This document shows positions 24,890 through 34,386 of a stretch of 64,000 bases of DNA, one piece after another. The notes under the pieces were generated by a model. It was given only the letters and a program-made list of their open reading frames with translations. It searched no databases and was not told the origin of the DNA. The stretch is from positions 19,726-83,725 of the forward strand of contig JBAYSX010000010.1 in the NCBI GenBank assembly GCA_041675905.1, written 5' to 3'. The DNA comes from Sandaracinobacteroides sp041675905 (GTDB taxonomy: Bacteria > Pseudomonadota > Alphaproteobacteria > Sphingomonadales > Sphingomonadaceae). The position numbers were made by a program, and so were the translations under genes. Every line of letters starts with the position of its first letter. The first letter of the stretch is position 1.

Positions 24890-27125
24890 AGCCCCGGCTG
24901 ACATGGCCTGTCGCTCTTCTCTTCTCGCCGCATTATCGCTTTTGGCGCTGGCGACGCCGGCTGCCGCGCAAACGGTTGTCCCGCCCGAACCCGCGCCGGC
25001 GGAATCGACCGACATGATCAACTTCGAGGCGGAGCAACTCACCTACGACGAAAACAGCGATGTGATCACTGCGTCTGGCGATGTTGTCGTTCGCCATGAA
25101 GGCGAACAGCTGATTGCCGATACGATCGTCTACAACCGCAAGGATGGGCGGGTCATGGCGTCCGGTAATGTGCAGGGTACGTCTGCGGACGGCACGCGTA
25201 TTATCGCGGATGAGATGGAGGTCACGGAGTCCCTGAAGGACGGCGTCATCGAGAATGTGCTGCTGATCCTTTCAGACCGAAGTCGTCTTGCTGCGCGGAC
25301 CGGTACCCGTCGCGATGGCATTTCCACGCTGGATCGCGCCGTTTATTCGCCGTGCCTCGTGGTTGACGAAGAAACCGGCTGCCCGCAAACGCCGCTGTGG
25401 GCGTTGAAGGCCGTGCGCGTCACCCATGATCCGGTGCGCCGCCGCATATCCTATCGCGATGTGCGGCTGGAAGCGCTTGGCGTGCCGATCCTGTACCTTC
25501 CCGGATTCTCGCATCCGGACAGCTACGATCATAGCCAGACGGGCATATTGTCGCCCGATGTCAGCTATTCGCGTGAACTGGGCGCGGAACTCACCATTCC
25601 CTGGTACTGGGCCATCGCACCGGACCGCGATCTCACCGCGACTGCTCATCTTTATACCGGCGTCAACCCGGTGCTGGGGGTGGAGTATCGGCAGTTGTTC
25701 GCTGGCGGTCCGATTCGCGTTGGTGGGCGGCTGACACATGCCCCGGGCGAGGTGATCGATATCGAAACGGGCGAGATCATCCGCTCCAATGCGAAACTGC
25801 GTGGCTATTTCGAGGCTAATGGCCAGCTGGAGCATGGGGAAATTCTGGGGGACGGCTGGCGATCCACTTTCGCGTCGAGGCTGACGACAGACGATAATTT
25901 CCCCGGGCGTTACCAGATCAGTCTGGATACCACGCTCCGCACCACCTACGCGCTCGAACGCTTCCAGGACAACAGCTATATCCACATCGGCGGCTGGTTT
26001 TTCCAGGGGCTGCGTGCCGGAGATCGCGCCGCCGCAACCCCTCTGGCGCTACCGCTCGTCGATGTCCGCTGGCGCCCGGAGATTGAGCCATTGGGCGGTC
26101 GCCTGATGGTCGCCGCGAATAGCCTGGGGCTGTATCGCCGCGATGGCCAGACCATGGCGCGGGCGCTGGCGTCGGCGCAGTGGGATCGCAGCTTCCTGAC
26201 CGGCATGGGCCAGCGCATCACTGTAACCGGCCTGATACGTGGCGATGTCTATTCGGTGGATGACAGCCATCTGGCCGATAACATAATGTATGCCGGGCGC
26301 GATGGCTGGCGAACCCGGGTGATTCCGCTGGCCGCGATAGATATTGAATGGCCATTTGCCGGCCCACTCGGTAATGGTACGCAAACTCTCACGCCGCGCG
26401 TACAGTTTGTCGGATCGACCACGACCGCCAATAAAAGCATACCTAACGAAGATAGCCGCGCCATCGATCTGGAAGAATCCAACCTGTTCGCACTTAACCG
26501 TTTTCCAGGCTATGATCGCTGGGAAGGCGGGGCGCGCATTACTTATGGTATGGATTGGCGCTGGACGAAGCCCGGCCTTATCGTCAGCGCCCAGTTTGGC
26601 CAAAGCTATCGGCTCGATGACCAGACCGACGTATTTCCGGACGGTACCGGGCTGAATACCCGCATGTCCGATTTTGTTGGCCGGATGTCGGTGCAATGGG
26701 GCCGGCATCTCGAAGTGGTGCAACGGCTGCGGCTCGATAAAGACAGTTTCGCCATTCGCCGGCATGAAACCGACGTCATGTTCGGTGGCCGGCGTACCTA
26801 TGCCAGCATTGGCTATTTGCGTTTCAACCGGAACATCAATCTCGAAGATCTGGTCGATCATGAAGAAGTGCGCGTCGGCGCGCGGATAGCGTTTGCGCGA
26901 TATTGGGCCGTATTCGGCTCGGCGGTCATTGATTTGACCTCGGCGAAGGCAAACCCCGGGTCGGATCGGGATGGCTATCAGCCCATCCGCCACAGGGCGG
27001 GGCTCTTGTATGCAGATGAATGTTTCGACTTTTCAATCACATGGCGGCGGAATTATGTGGATAACCCCAACGCGCGGCGGGGCAATACGTTTCTGTTCTC
27101 GATCTCTCTGAAGAATTTGGGATAG
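24882..27125 (+). CDS. lptD: Outer-membrane lipid-export translocon LptD
   Basis: LptD, about 747 residues, is the beta-barrel that inserts LPS (or an equivalent glycolipid) into the outer leaflet. The signal peptide (SSLLAALSLLALATPAAAQ) is followed by the OstA-like jellyroll (FEAEQLTYDENSDVITASGD; GEQLIADTIVYNRKDGRVMA). The LptD barrel then runs to the end, with the conserved Cys region YSPCLVVDEETGC and a late Cys in LLYADECFDFSITWRRNY, matching disulfide positions of the family. The start is uncertain: ATGs at 24855, 24882 and 24903 all leave the signal peptide intact. surA, pdxA and rsmA follow as in most alphaproteobacteria. Confidence 0.94.
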   Translation: MPKAPADMACRSSLLAALSLLALATPAAAQTVVPPEPAPAESTDMINFEAEQLTYDENSDVITASGDVVVRHEGEQLIADTIVYNRKDGRVMASGNVQGTSADGTRIIADEMEVTESLKDGVIENVLLILSDRSRLAARTGTRRDGISTLDRAVYSPCLVVDEETGCPQTPLWALKAVRVTHDPVRRRISYRDVRLEALGVPILYLPGFSHPDSYDHSQTGILSPDVSYSRELGAELTIPWYWAIAPDRDLTATAHLYTGVNPVLGVEYRQLFAGGPIRVGGRLTHAPGEVIDIETGEIIRSNAKLRGYFEANGQLEHGEILGDGWRSTFASRLTTDDNFPGRYQISLDTTLRTTYALERFQDNSYIHIGGWFFQGLRAGDRAAATPLALPLVDVRWRPEIEPLGGRLMVAANSLGLYRRDGQTMARALASAQWDRSFLTGMGQRITVTGLIRGDVYSVDDSHLADNIMYAGRDGWRTRVIPLAAIDIEWPFAGPLGNGTQTLTPRVQFVGSTTTANKSIPNEDSRAIDLEESNLFALNRFPGYDRWEGGARITYGMDWRWTKPGLIVSAQFGQSYRLDDQTDVFPDGTGLNTRMSDFVGRMSVQWGRHLEVVQRLRLDKDSFAIRRHETDVMFGGRRTYASIGYLRFNRNINLEDLVDHEEVRVGARIAFARYWAVFGSAVIDLTSAKANPGSDRDGYQPIRHRAGLLYADECFDFSITWRRNYVDNPNARRGNTFLFSISLKNLG

Positions 27126-27268
27126 ATGGGCAAAGTTGGCCCGTCAGCGGTGAACCGTGTTGCGTCAGCGATGGTTCACCATTGTCTGGCCAGAATGACG
27201 GCAAACTCGTATAGGGTTCCGGCCAGGCCGGGACGCAATGTGGAATTTTCGCGGGATAATCAACACGC

Positions 27269-28633
27269 ATGAACAGTTTCAGCGTTTCGACTTCGATTCT
27301 GGCAGTCAGCATGCTGCTGGCTCTTGCACCGGCGGCTGCCCAGCAACCCTCCCCGCAATATGCGGCCATCACGCCCCAGCAACGTTCGGCGGCATCCGCG
27401 CTGGATTTGCCCGAGATCACTGTGATGGGCGCGTATGACCCGAATGTCCGCAAGGCGACCGCTATTGTTAACGGCGATATCATCACCGATACGGATGTCG
27501 ATCAGCGCCTGGGGCTGGTGTTGATCGCCAACCAGGGGCAGATTCCGGCGAACGAGCGCGAGATGCTGCGTTTGCAGATTTTGCGTAACCTGATCGACGA
27601 AAAATTGCAGATCCAGGAAGCCGCCCGCAAGGATGTGGTCATTTCCGATGCGGAAGTCGATCAGGTTTATGCGCGGGTTTCGACCCAGAATAACCAGTCC
27701 CCGGAAGAATTTGAGCGACTGTTACGCGCAGGCAATTCGTCTCCGGCGTCGATCCGGCAGCAAATTCGTGCCGAACTGGCATGGAGCCGGCTGCTGCGAT
27801 CGCGGGTCGAGCCATTTGTCAATGTTGGTGACGAAGAGGTACAGTCTGTCATTAACCGGCTGGAGGCGTCGAAAGGACAGGAAGAGTATCGCGTTGGCGA
27901 GATTTTCCTTTCAGCCCCGCCGGAACTGCAATTGCAGGTACAACAGGAAGCCCGGCGCATCGTAGAGCAGGTGCGCGCCGGCGCAAGTTTCGTCGCCTAT
28001 GCACGGCAATTCTCCGAAGCTTCAACGGCGGCGGTTGGCGGCGACCTCGGCTGGGTCCGGGCGGAACAGTTATCGCCGGCGTTGCAGCCGGTTGTCACCA
28101 GTCTGGAGCGCGGCGCGGTGTCCGATCCGGTCCTGGTGCCGGGTGGTGTCGCCATTATCGCGCTGGTCGATACGCGTCAGGTTCTGGCGTCTGATCCGGG
28201 TGACGCGCTGTTATCCCTGAAACAGTTGACCATTCCGTTACCTGCCGACATCACTGAACAGGCGGCACGGAAACTGGCGACCGACATTCAGGCGCAGACC
28301 CAGAATATGGGCGGTTGCGGCGGTGCGGACGCCGTGGCGAAAAAGCTTGGCGCGTCGGTTGTCACCAACGATCAATTGCGTCTCGGAGATCTGCCGGCGC
28401 CGTTGCAGCAGATGATGCAGACCATGCCGGTGGGCGGCTCCACCCCGGCTTTTGGCTCTGCGGCCGAGGGGTTGCGTGTGCTGGTGCTGTGCGGACGGGA
28501 TGATCCGCCGGCCGGCGGTAATCTGCCATCGTTTGATGACGTCTATTCGCAAATCACCGATCAACGGGTGAACAGCGCCGCGCGGCGTTACTTGCGCGAT
28601 TTGCGACGGGACGCGGTGGTCGATTATCGCTAG
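27269..28633 (+). CDS. surA: Periplasmic chaperone / peptidyl-prolyl isomerase SurA
   Basis: A 454-residue SurA, which carries unfolded outer-membrane proteins to the Bam complex. The signal peptide ends at ALAPAAAQ. The SurA N-domain starts at KATAIVNGDIITDTDVDQRL with the helix NLIDEKLQIQEA. A parvulin domain follows (EEYRVGEIFLSAP; GASFVAYARQFSEASTAAVGGDLGW). The second parvulin-like region (residues 320-430) is more divergent, with GGCGGADAVAKKLGA. LptD is a known SurA client in E. coli and its gene is directly upstream. Confidence 0.93.
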   Translation: MNSFSVSTSILAVSMLLALAPAAAQQPSPQYAAITPQQRSAASALDLPEITVMGAYDPNVRKATAIVNGDIITDTDVDQRLGLVLIANQGQIPANEREMLRLQILRNLIDEKLQIQEAARKDVVISDAEVDQVYARVSTQNNQSPEEFERLLRAGNSSPASIRQQIRAELAWSRLLRSRVEPFVNVGDEEVQSVINRLEASKGQEEYRVGEIFLSAPPELQLQVQQEARRIVEQVRAGASFVAYARQFSEASTAAVGGDLGWVRAEQLSPALQPVVTSLERGAVSDPVLVPGGVAIIALVDTRQVLASDPGDALLSLKQLTIPLPADITEQAARKLATDIQAQTQNMGGCGGADAVAKKLGASVVTNDQLRLGDLPAPLQQMMQTMPVGGSTPAFGSAAEGLRVLVLCGRDDPPAGGNLPSFDDVYSQITDQRVNSAARRYLRDLRRDAVVDYR

Positions 28634-28652
28634 CACATTGGAAGGTATGGAA

Positions 28653-29690
28653 ATGGCGGTGGGCGAAGCCATCAGGGAAGCAGACTATCCGGACGGCCCG
28701 CCTCTGGCGCCCCTTGCTGTGTCGCTGGGAGATCCGGCTGGAATTGGACCCGAAGTCATTGCAAAGGCATGGGCGATCCGGCGTGCGCACAGACTGCATC
28801 CCTTTTTCGCGATTGGCGACCGCCGTAGTATCACGGCTGTCTGGGACGGACCGGTGGAAACCATCTCCCACCCGTCCGAAGCGCCGGAAGTGTTCGAGAC
28901 CGCCTTGCCCCTGCTGCGCGTGGATGATCCGGGAGAAATCACACCGGGAACACCAAATCTGGCGGGGGCGCGCTGCGCGCTCGACTCGGTGGAAATGGCC
29001 GTCGGGCTGGCGCGGTCGGGTGCCGCATCCGCGCTGGTGACGGGGCCGGTCGCCAAATCACAATTATATGCCATTGGTTTCGATCATCCGGGTCAAACGG
29101 AATTTGTTGCGGAGCGTTGTGGCGTCGCCGCAGAAAATGTCGCGATGATGCTCGTGGGGCCGGATTTGCGCACGGTGCCAATTACTATTCACCAGCCGCT
29201 GGGCAAGGTGATCCAGACGCTGAACAGCGAGCTGATCGTGTCTCGCGCCCGTACCGTTGCCCGCGCCCTCATCCGTGATTTTGCGATCCCGCAGCCGCGT
29301 CTTGCCGTCGCTGGTCTGAATCCCCACGCGGGAGAGGGCGGATCGCTGGGGCGGGAGGAAATCGAGGTGATCGCGCCGGCGGTTGCACAGTTGCAGGCGG
29401 AAGGCTTGCATGTAACCGGGCCGTTGTCAGCGGACACCATGTTCCATCCGGCAGCCCGCGCCCAGTATGACGCGGCGATTTGCATGTATCATGATCAGGC
29501 TCTTATTCCCCTGAAAACGCTGTATTTTGACAGCGGTGTCAATATGACGGTGGGTTTGCCAATCCTGCGCACCTCGCCCGACCATGGCACGGCGTTCGGT
29601 ATCGCCGGAAAAGGTGCGGCGAGCCCGCGGGCGATGATCGCTGCGATTGCTCTCGCCGGCGACTGCGCCCGCGCGCGCGCCGGCGTCTGA
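28653..29690 (+). CDS. pdxA: 4-hydroxythreonine-4-phosphate dehydrogenase
   Basis: A 345-residue PdxA, an NAD-dependent step of the DXP-dependent pyridoxal-5'-phosphate pathway. Motifs are LAVSLGDPAGIGPEVIAKAW, LVTGPVAKSQLYAIGFDHPGQTEF, the metal and substrate histidines in GLNPHAGEGGSLGREE, and YHDQALIPLKTL with SPDHGTAFGIAG. ATG at 28653 is preferred because GGAAGG lies seven bases upstream; ATG 28647 and TTG 28638 are too close to that site. rsmA follows after 8 bases. Confidence 0.95.
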   Translation: MAVGEAIREADYPDGPPLAPLAVSLGDPAGIGPEVIAKAWAIRRAHRLHPFFAIGDRRSITAVWDGPVETISHPSEAPEVFETALPLLRVDDPGEITPGTPNLAGARCALDSVEMAVGLARSGAASALVTGPVAKSQLYAIGFDHPGQTEFVAERCGVAAENVAMMLVGPDLRTVPITIHQPLGKVIQTLNSELIVSRARTVARALIRDFAIPQPRLAVAGLNPHAGEGGSLGREEIEVIAPAVAQLQAEGLHVTGPLSADTMFHPAARAQYDAAICMYHDQALIPLKTLYFDSGVNMTVGLPILRTSPDHGTAFGIAGKGAASPRAMIAAIALAGDCARARAGV

Positions 29691-29698
29691 CAGTTCTG

Positions 29699-30556
29699 AT
29701 GCCGGATGTTGCCGCCAGGATTGCGGCATTGCCGCCGTTACGTGATGAAATTGCCGCCGCCGGACTATCCGCCGAGAAATCGCTGGGGCAAAATTTCCTG
29801 CTCGACCTCAATCTGCTGGACCGCATTGTGCGCGCGATCCCGTTATCGCCGGGCGATACCGTCTATGAAGTGGGCCCTGGCCCTGGCGGGCTGACCCGTG
29901 CCCTGTTAAAAGCTGGCGCCCGCGTCGTGGCGGTGGAGCGGGACCGGCGGGCATTTCCCATCCTGGAACGCCTTGCGGATGCCAGTGGTGGGCGCCTTGC
30001 GATCGTCGAAGGCGATGCGATGAGCGTAAATGCTGCTGCGCTGGCAGGGGAGGGCGCGCATATCGCCGCGAATCTGCCCTATAATATCGGCACGCCGCTG
30101 CTGGTCGGCTGGTTGTCTGAAACGGTATGGCCGCCATGGTGGCGCTCGGCGACGCTGATGTTCCAGCGCGAGGTGGCGGACCGGATCGTCGCCCGCACGC
30201 AGACCTCCGACTATGGCCGGCTGGCGGTACTGGCGCAGTGGCGAGCACGGGTACAGATGATCACGACCCTGCCCGCACGGGCGTTTACCCCGCCACCAAA
30301 AGTGGACAGTGCGGTGGTGCAATTACTGCCGCGTCCGACAGCGTCACCCCTGGCGGTGGAGCGGTTGGCACAGGTAACGCAGGCGGCTTTTGGCCAGCGG
30401 CGCAAAATGTTGCGTCAGGCGCTGAAAAGCTTGCCTGGCGGCCTTGCTGCGCTGGCAGCGAGCGGTATCGACCCGGCCCGCCGGGCCGAAACCCTGTCGG
30501 TTGACGAGTTTATTTCCCTCGCCATGGCCGTGCCGACAGACCTTGCGCATAATTGA
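29699..30556 (+). CDS. rsmA: 16S rRNA dimethyladenosine transferase RsmA (KsgA)
   Basis: A 285-residue KsgA, which dimethylates A1518 and A1519 of 16S rRNA late in 30S assembly. Motifs are KSLGQNFLLD, the SAM site YEVGPGPGGLTRALL, the catalytic NLPYNIG, and the C-terminal helical domain FGQRRKMLRQALKSL. It is the last gene of lptD-surA-pdxA-rsmA. Its 3' end overlaps the convergent DUF2141 gene by 47 bases. Confidence 0.96.
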   Translation: MPDVAARIAALPPLRDEIAAAGLSAEKSLGQNFLLDLNLLDRIVRAIPLSPGDTVYEVGPGPGGLTRALLKAGARVVAVERDRRAFPILERLADASGGRLAIVEGDAMSVNAAALAGEGAHIAANLPYNIGTPLLVGWLSETVWPPWWRSATLMFQREVADRIVARTQTSDYGRLAVLAQWRARVQMITTLPARAFTPPPKVDSAVVQLLPRPTASPLAVERLAQVTQAAFGQRRKMLRQALKSLPGGLAALAASGIDPARRAETLSVDEFISLAMAVPTDLAHN

Positions 30557-31064
30557 GAATGACGCGCATCGGCACGATTCCGGCGATCCGAGTTTCCACC
30601 AGGTCAACCTTCGGTTTGGAATGACCGAGCCTGGGGTTATTGGAAAAGCCGAAGCCGTCGCTCCACACGTTCAGTTTGCCGTCTTGGTTGCGATCATGCA
30701 GCGCGACAATGGCATGGGGACCATTCTCTGGCACCGGCGCACATACCGTCATGGGGCCTGATTCTGTCATCGGGGTGTCAATCCGTGTGACATATTTGCC
30801 ACTGGCGAGAAATTCTTCTTCCTGCGCCCGATAGATTGAGATGCGCAACTGTCCGGTGCGGTCCCGAAAACCGTCGACGGTTACCAGGACAGCCGGACCA
30901 CGGGCATCGGGGCCGCAGGCAGCGGCATCACCGAAAATTTCCGTATCATCCGCCCGCGCGGGCGAGGTAATTGTCGATTTAGCCTGTACCGCTGCATCCG
31001 TTGCGGCATGGGCCGCTACAGGTGCGGCGGCAATTGTCAGGGCAAAAAGAGATTGTTTCAACAT
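30510..31064 (-). CDS. DUF2141 periplasmic protein
   Basis: A 184-residue exported protein with signal peptide MLKQSLFALTIAAAPVAAHA, a 30-residue linker and a DUF2141 beta-sandwich. Recognisable parts are VLVTVDGFRDRTGQLRISIY, the Asp-rich loop VALHDRNQDGKLNVWSDGFG and FSNNPRLGHSKPKVD. The family role is unknown. The start at 31064 is fixed by the signal peptide. It converges on rsmA with a 47-base overlap of coding sequence and is divergent from lptF by 92 bases. Confidence 0.85.
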   Translation of the reverse strand: MLKQSLFALTIAAAPVAAHAATDAAVQAKSTITSPARADDTEIFGDAAACGPDARGPAVLVTVDGFRDRTGQLRISIYRAQEEEFLASGKYVTRIDTPMTESGPMTVCAPVPENGPHAIVALHDRNQDGKLNVWSDGFGFSNNPRLGHSKPKVDLVETRIAGIVPMRVILNYAQGLSARPWRGK

Positions 31065-31156
31065 CAGGTTCCGCCTTTCACGGGGGATATGGTGGAGAAG
31101 GAGTGTGTCGGCAACCGAGGTTTGCATGCCACGCGCGGGGTGCTAAGCGCCGGGCG

Positions 31157-32356
31157 ATGGCATTTGTTACGCTGATAGATCGCTACCAGTTTCGACTGAT
31201 TGCCGTGCCGCTGCTGGGCACGCTCGTCGTGGCCGCCATGTTGCTTCTCCTCGAAAAAATGCTGAGCCTATTTGATTTCGTGGTAAATGAAGGCGGCCCT
31301 GTGTCGGTTGTGTGGCGAATGCTGGGCAATCTTATACCGGAATATCTGTCGCTTGGCATCCCCATTGGATTGACGCTTGGAATCTTGCTGGCGTTTCGCC
31401 GGCTGGCGCTCAATTCCGAACTGGACGCGTTGCGATCGGTAGGTGTCGGCTACACCCGTTTGCTGCGTGTGCCCTATTTTTTTGCGCTTCTATGTGCTGT
31501 CGCCAACTTCTTTATCGTTGGCTATCTGCAGCCCTATTCACGCTATAATTATGAAGGGTTGCGCTTTGAACTTCGTTCCGGCGCACTGGGGGCATCGATC
31601 AGGGTAGGTGAGTTCGCATCCATTGCCAGCCGTACGACGTTGCGGGTAGAGGAAAGCCACGAACGTGGCAGCGATTTGCGCGGTGTGTTTGTGCGTGCCG
31701 GGCAGCCGGATGGCGGATCGCTGGCGGTATCGGCGGCATCGGGGCAATTCCTCACTACCGATGATACTGATGTCATCATCTTGCGGTTGAAAAATGGTAC
31801 GCTGATTCAGGATGAGCCCGGTCTGCAAGCGCCACGTGTGCTGACCTTCAGACAACATGATCTGCCCATCGATTTGCCGGCCATAGAAAGATTCCGGGCG
31901 CGCGGGAGCGCGGATCTTGAGATGACCTTGCCTGAATTATGGCAGACGATACAGGATCCCGAAATTGAACCTGAGCTTTTGTCGGGTGCGCGCGCTGCGT
32001 TTCATCGCCGGCTGGTGATGGTCGCGGTGATGGGCATATTGCCCTTGCTGGCGGCAGCGCTGGCGGTTCCGCCCAAACGCTCAACCTCGGCAACCGGTGT
32101 CTTTTTATCCATCGTCATGCTCGTTACCTACCACAAGGTTTCGGAATATGGTCAACGGATGGGGGCCATCGACAGGGTGGACCCGGCATTGGCGCAATGG
32201 GTGCCGTTTTTCGGATTTTTCGCCATTGCCGTATGGTTTTATCATATTCTGGCGCATAAACCGGGCGGGCAACCGATTGCAGGGCTCGATCGTGGGGTTT
32301 CCTGGCTGATGGCCCAGTTTGGCCGGTTGCGGAAATCCCGGATGAAAGCTGCCTGA
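31157..32356 (+). CDS. lptF: Lipid-export ABC permease LptF
   Basis: A 399-residue YjgP/YjgQ permease with three N-terminal membrane helices, a periplasmic beta-jellyroll (about residues 130-260, including VGEFASIASRTTLRVEESHE) and three C-terminal helices (MVAVMGILPLLAAALAVPP; FFGFFAIAVWFYHIL). With LptG and the ATPase LptB it extracts LPS or a similar lipid from the inner membrane. ATG at 31157 starts the first-helix region (MAFVTLIDRYQFRLIAVPLL). Its TGA overlaps the lptG ATG by one base (TGATG). Confidence 0.94.
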   Translation: MAFVTLIDRYQFRLIAVPLLGTLVVAAMLLLLEKMLSLFDFVVNEGGPVSVVWRMLGNLIPEYLSLGIPIGLTLGILLAFRRLALNSELDALRSVGVGYTRLLRVPYFFALLCAVANFFIVGYLQPYSRYNYEGLRFELRSGALGASIRVGEFASIASRTTLRVEESHERGSDLRGVFVRAGQPDGGSLAVSAASGQFLTTDDTDVIILRLKNGTLIQDEPGLQAPRVLTFRQHDLPIDLPAIERFRARGSADLEMTLPELWQTIQDPEIEPELLSGARAAFHRRLVMVAVMGILPLLAAALAVPPKRSTSATGVFLSIVMLVTYHKVSEYGQRMGAIDRVDPALAQWVPFFGFFAIAVWFYHILAHKPGGQPIAGLDRGVSWLMAQFGRLRKSRMKAA

Positions 32357-33453
32357 TGGCCCTGTCCCGCATTTTTCCGTCTCGGACGCTGGCGCTTTAC
32401 ACGTCGCGGATGTTCCTTGTGCGCACCTTTGCCTTCCTGATCGGGCTGGCGGTCATATTGCAAACGCTCGACCTGCTGGGGGAATCCGGGAAAATTCTGG
32501 CCGTGTCCGGTAATGGCGAAAAGCAACTATGGTATTATGTATCGTTGCGCTTGCCACAATTAATTGCGCTGTTTTTGCCCTTTTCCGTGCTGCTTGGCAC
32601 AATATTGACGTTCATGACGCTCAATCAGAATAGCGAGATCGTGATATTCAAGGGTGTCGGTATCAGTGCGCACCAGATACTGGCGCCCCTGGTTTTCGCG
32701 GCACTGGGAGTGGCGGTGGTCAATTTCGCTTTCAACGAGCGGATACTGATGAAGGCCAATGCGGAACTCGATCAATGGAAGAAATATGATTATCATCCAA
32801 TCCCGCCCGAGGCGCGCAACAGCCGCGAAGTATGGGTGCGAGCCGGCAACGATCTGATTTATGCGACAAATGTGACGGGGCAGGGGGCATCGACCCGGCT
32901 TTCCGACATCACCATTTACAAGCGCGAACAGGATCGGCTGGTGCGGATTGTGCAGGGAACATCCGCGCGGCCGGTTGAAGGCGGCTGGGTATTGAGCAGT
33001 GCGCGCGATTTCGAGGTGGCCAGCGGGCGTCAGGTGGAAGCTGCCGAGCTGCATGTTCAGACGTCTGCCACGCCGCCACAATTCACCACCCAGGGGGTGA
33101 ACCCGGAGCATCTGCCGCTTTGGGAACTGGTTCCGGCGATCCGTGCGCTGGATGAGGCCGGCAAGCCGACCGATGTGCTGGTAGCGCATGCCTTCCACAA
33201 GATTTCCGGACCATTGTCCGCGATTCTGATGCCGTTGCTGGGCGCGGTGGCGGCTTTTGGCCAGGCGCGCTCCGGCAAATTATTCCTGCGCGCGGTAATT
33301 GGCCTCTCTTTGGGCTTCGCCTTTTTTGTCGCCGACAATTTTGCCATGGCGATGGCTGATTTCGGCGCATATCCGCCCTGGGCGGCTGCATTTGCACCGT
33401 TTTTGCTTTTCTTTCTGGTGGGTGAGGCGGTATTGGTTCGCTCCGAGGAGTAA
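32356..33453 (+). CDS. lptG: Lipid-export ABC permease LptG
   Basis: A 365-residue partner of LptF in the LptB2FG exporter. It has the N-terminal helix pair with SRMFLVRTFAFLIGLAVILQ, the cytoplasmic coupling segment LNQNSEIVIFKGVGIS, a periplasmic jellyroll (with ARNSREVWVRAGNDLIYA) and three C-terminal helices ending at FLLFFLVGEAVLV. lptB and lptA-lptC are not in the window. Confidence 0.94.
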   Translation: MALSRIFPSRTLALYTSRMFLVRTFAFLIGLAVILQTLDLLGESGKILAVSGNGEKQLWYYVSLRLPQLIALFLPFSVLLGTILTFMTLNQNSEIVIFKGVGISAHQILAPLVFAALGVAVVNFAFNERILMKANAELDQWKKYDYHPIPPEARNSREVWVRAGNDLIYATNVTGQGASTRLSDITIYKREQDRLVRIVQGTSARPVEGGWVLSSARDFEVASGRQVEAAELHVQTSATPPQFTTQGVNPEHLPLWELVPAIRALDEAGKPTDVLVAHAFHKISGPLSAILMPLLGAVAAFGQARSGKLFLRAVIGLSLGFAFFVADNFAMAMADFGAYPPWAAAFAPFLLFFLVGEAVLVRSEE

Positions 33454-33542
33454 TGCGTCCTTCTTCCATCGTCATGATTTCTCCCTAAATTTGCCGCAAT
33501 CGACCGGCAATAGAGCAGACCCCCTACGGAGATTTCTGGAAA

Positions 33543-34364
33543 GTGGCGTTAAAAGTGGAACATGCAAAGCGACCAGGCATCTGGGGTCGCGCCCATTATC
33601 TCGATCGCATGACCTTGCGCGAGCTGGCGGTGGCGTTTTTCCAATATTACGCCATCCAGGGCTATATTCTGATGACCTTGCTGTGCGCGGTGTTCGTCTG
33701 GTTCAATCCGCCGGGATTATGGCAGGGGATCGCTGCGGCGCTGGCGGCGGTAATTCTCTATCCTCTCGTCTGGTATGCGTTGCACCGCTGGGTGCTGCAT
33801 GGCCAACTGCTGTATAAATCTCCGCTGACGGCGAAGGTGTGGAAGCGTATTCACTACGACCATCATCAGGATCCGAACCATCTGGAGATCTTGTTCGGGG
33901 CGCTTTACACGACATTGCCGACAATCGCGATTGTCACCATTCCGGTCGGCTGGCTGATCGGCGGGCCGGGCGCGGGCGCAGTCGCTTTCGCCGCCGGTCT
34001 GATCACCACCTGCGTGTATGAATTTTTCCATTGTATCCAGCATTTGTCGTACAAGCCGAAGGCAAAATGGCTGATGGAAATGAAACAGCGCCATATGGAG
34101 CATCATTTTCACGACGAAGATGGCAATTATGGCATCACCAGCTTCTGGCCAGACAAGCTTTTTGGCAGCTATTATCACCGGAAAGAACGTACCGAGCGCT
34201 CGCCGACGGTGTTCAACCTTGGTTATACAGATCTGGTTGCGAGAAAGTTTCCATGGGTTGCGCGCGCATCCGGCGGTGTTGCGACGGGCCACCCGCGCGA
34301 ACGACTGAAAAGACAACAAGAGGCAGATAAGGACGCGCAGGCCTCTTTCGATAACGTCGCCTGA
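33543..34364 (+). CDS. Fatty-acid hydroxylase / sterol desaturase family membrane oxygenase
   Basis: A 273-residue integral-membrane di-iron oxygenase (fatty-acid hydroxylase superfamily). The His clusters that hold the iron pair are all visible: ALHRWVLHG, HYDHHQDPNHLE, EFFHCIQHLS and RHMEHHFHDE. Four hydrophobic helices lie between them. Relatives hydroxylate fatty acids, sterols or sphingolipids. Sphingomonad glycosphingolipids carry 2-hydroxymyristate, so a 2-hydroxylase or sphingoid hydroxylase is plausible. The start GTG at 33543 has CGGAG about 12 bases upstream. A possible ceramide synthase gene follows 22 bases later. Confidence 0.85.
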   Translation: MALKVEHAKRPGIWGRAHYLDRMTLRELAVAFFQYYAIQGYILMTLLCAVFVWFNPPGLWQGIAAALAAVILYPLVWYALHRWVLHGQLLYKSPLTAKVWKRIHYDHHQDPNHLEILFGALYTTLPTIAIVTIPVGWLIGGPGAGAVAFAAGLITTCVYEFFHCIQHLSYKPKAKWLMEMKQRHMEHHFHDEDGNYGITSFWPDKLFGSYYHRKERTERSPTVFNLGYTDLVARKFPWVARASGGVATGHPRERLKRQQEADKDAQASFDNVA

Positions 34365-34386
34365 TTTCTGACAAAAGGCACGCCGC

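Noticed and set aside
33491..33510. Inverted repeat TTGCCG...CGGCAA after lptG considered as a terminator
   Set aside because: The stem has only six pairs, has no T-run and lies in the leader of the next co-directional gene.
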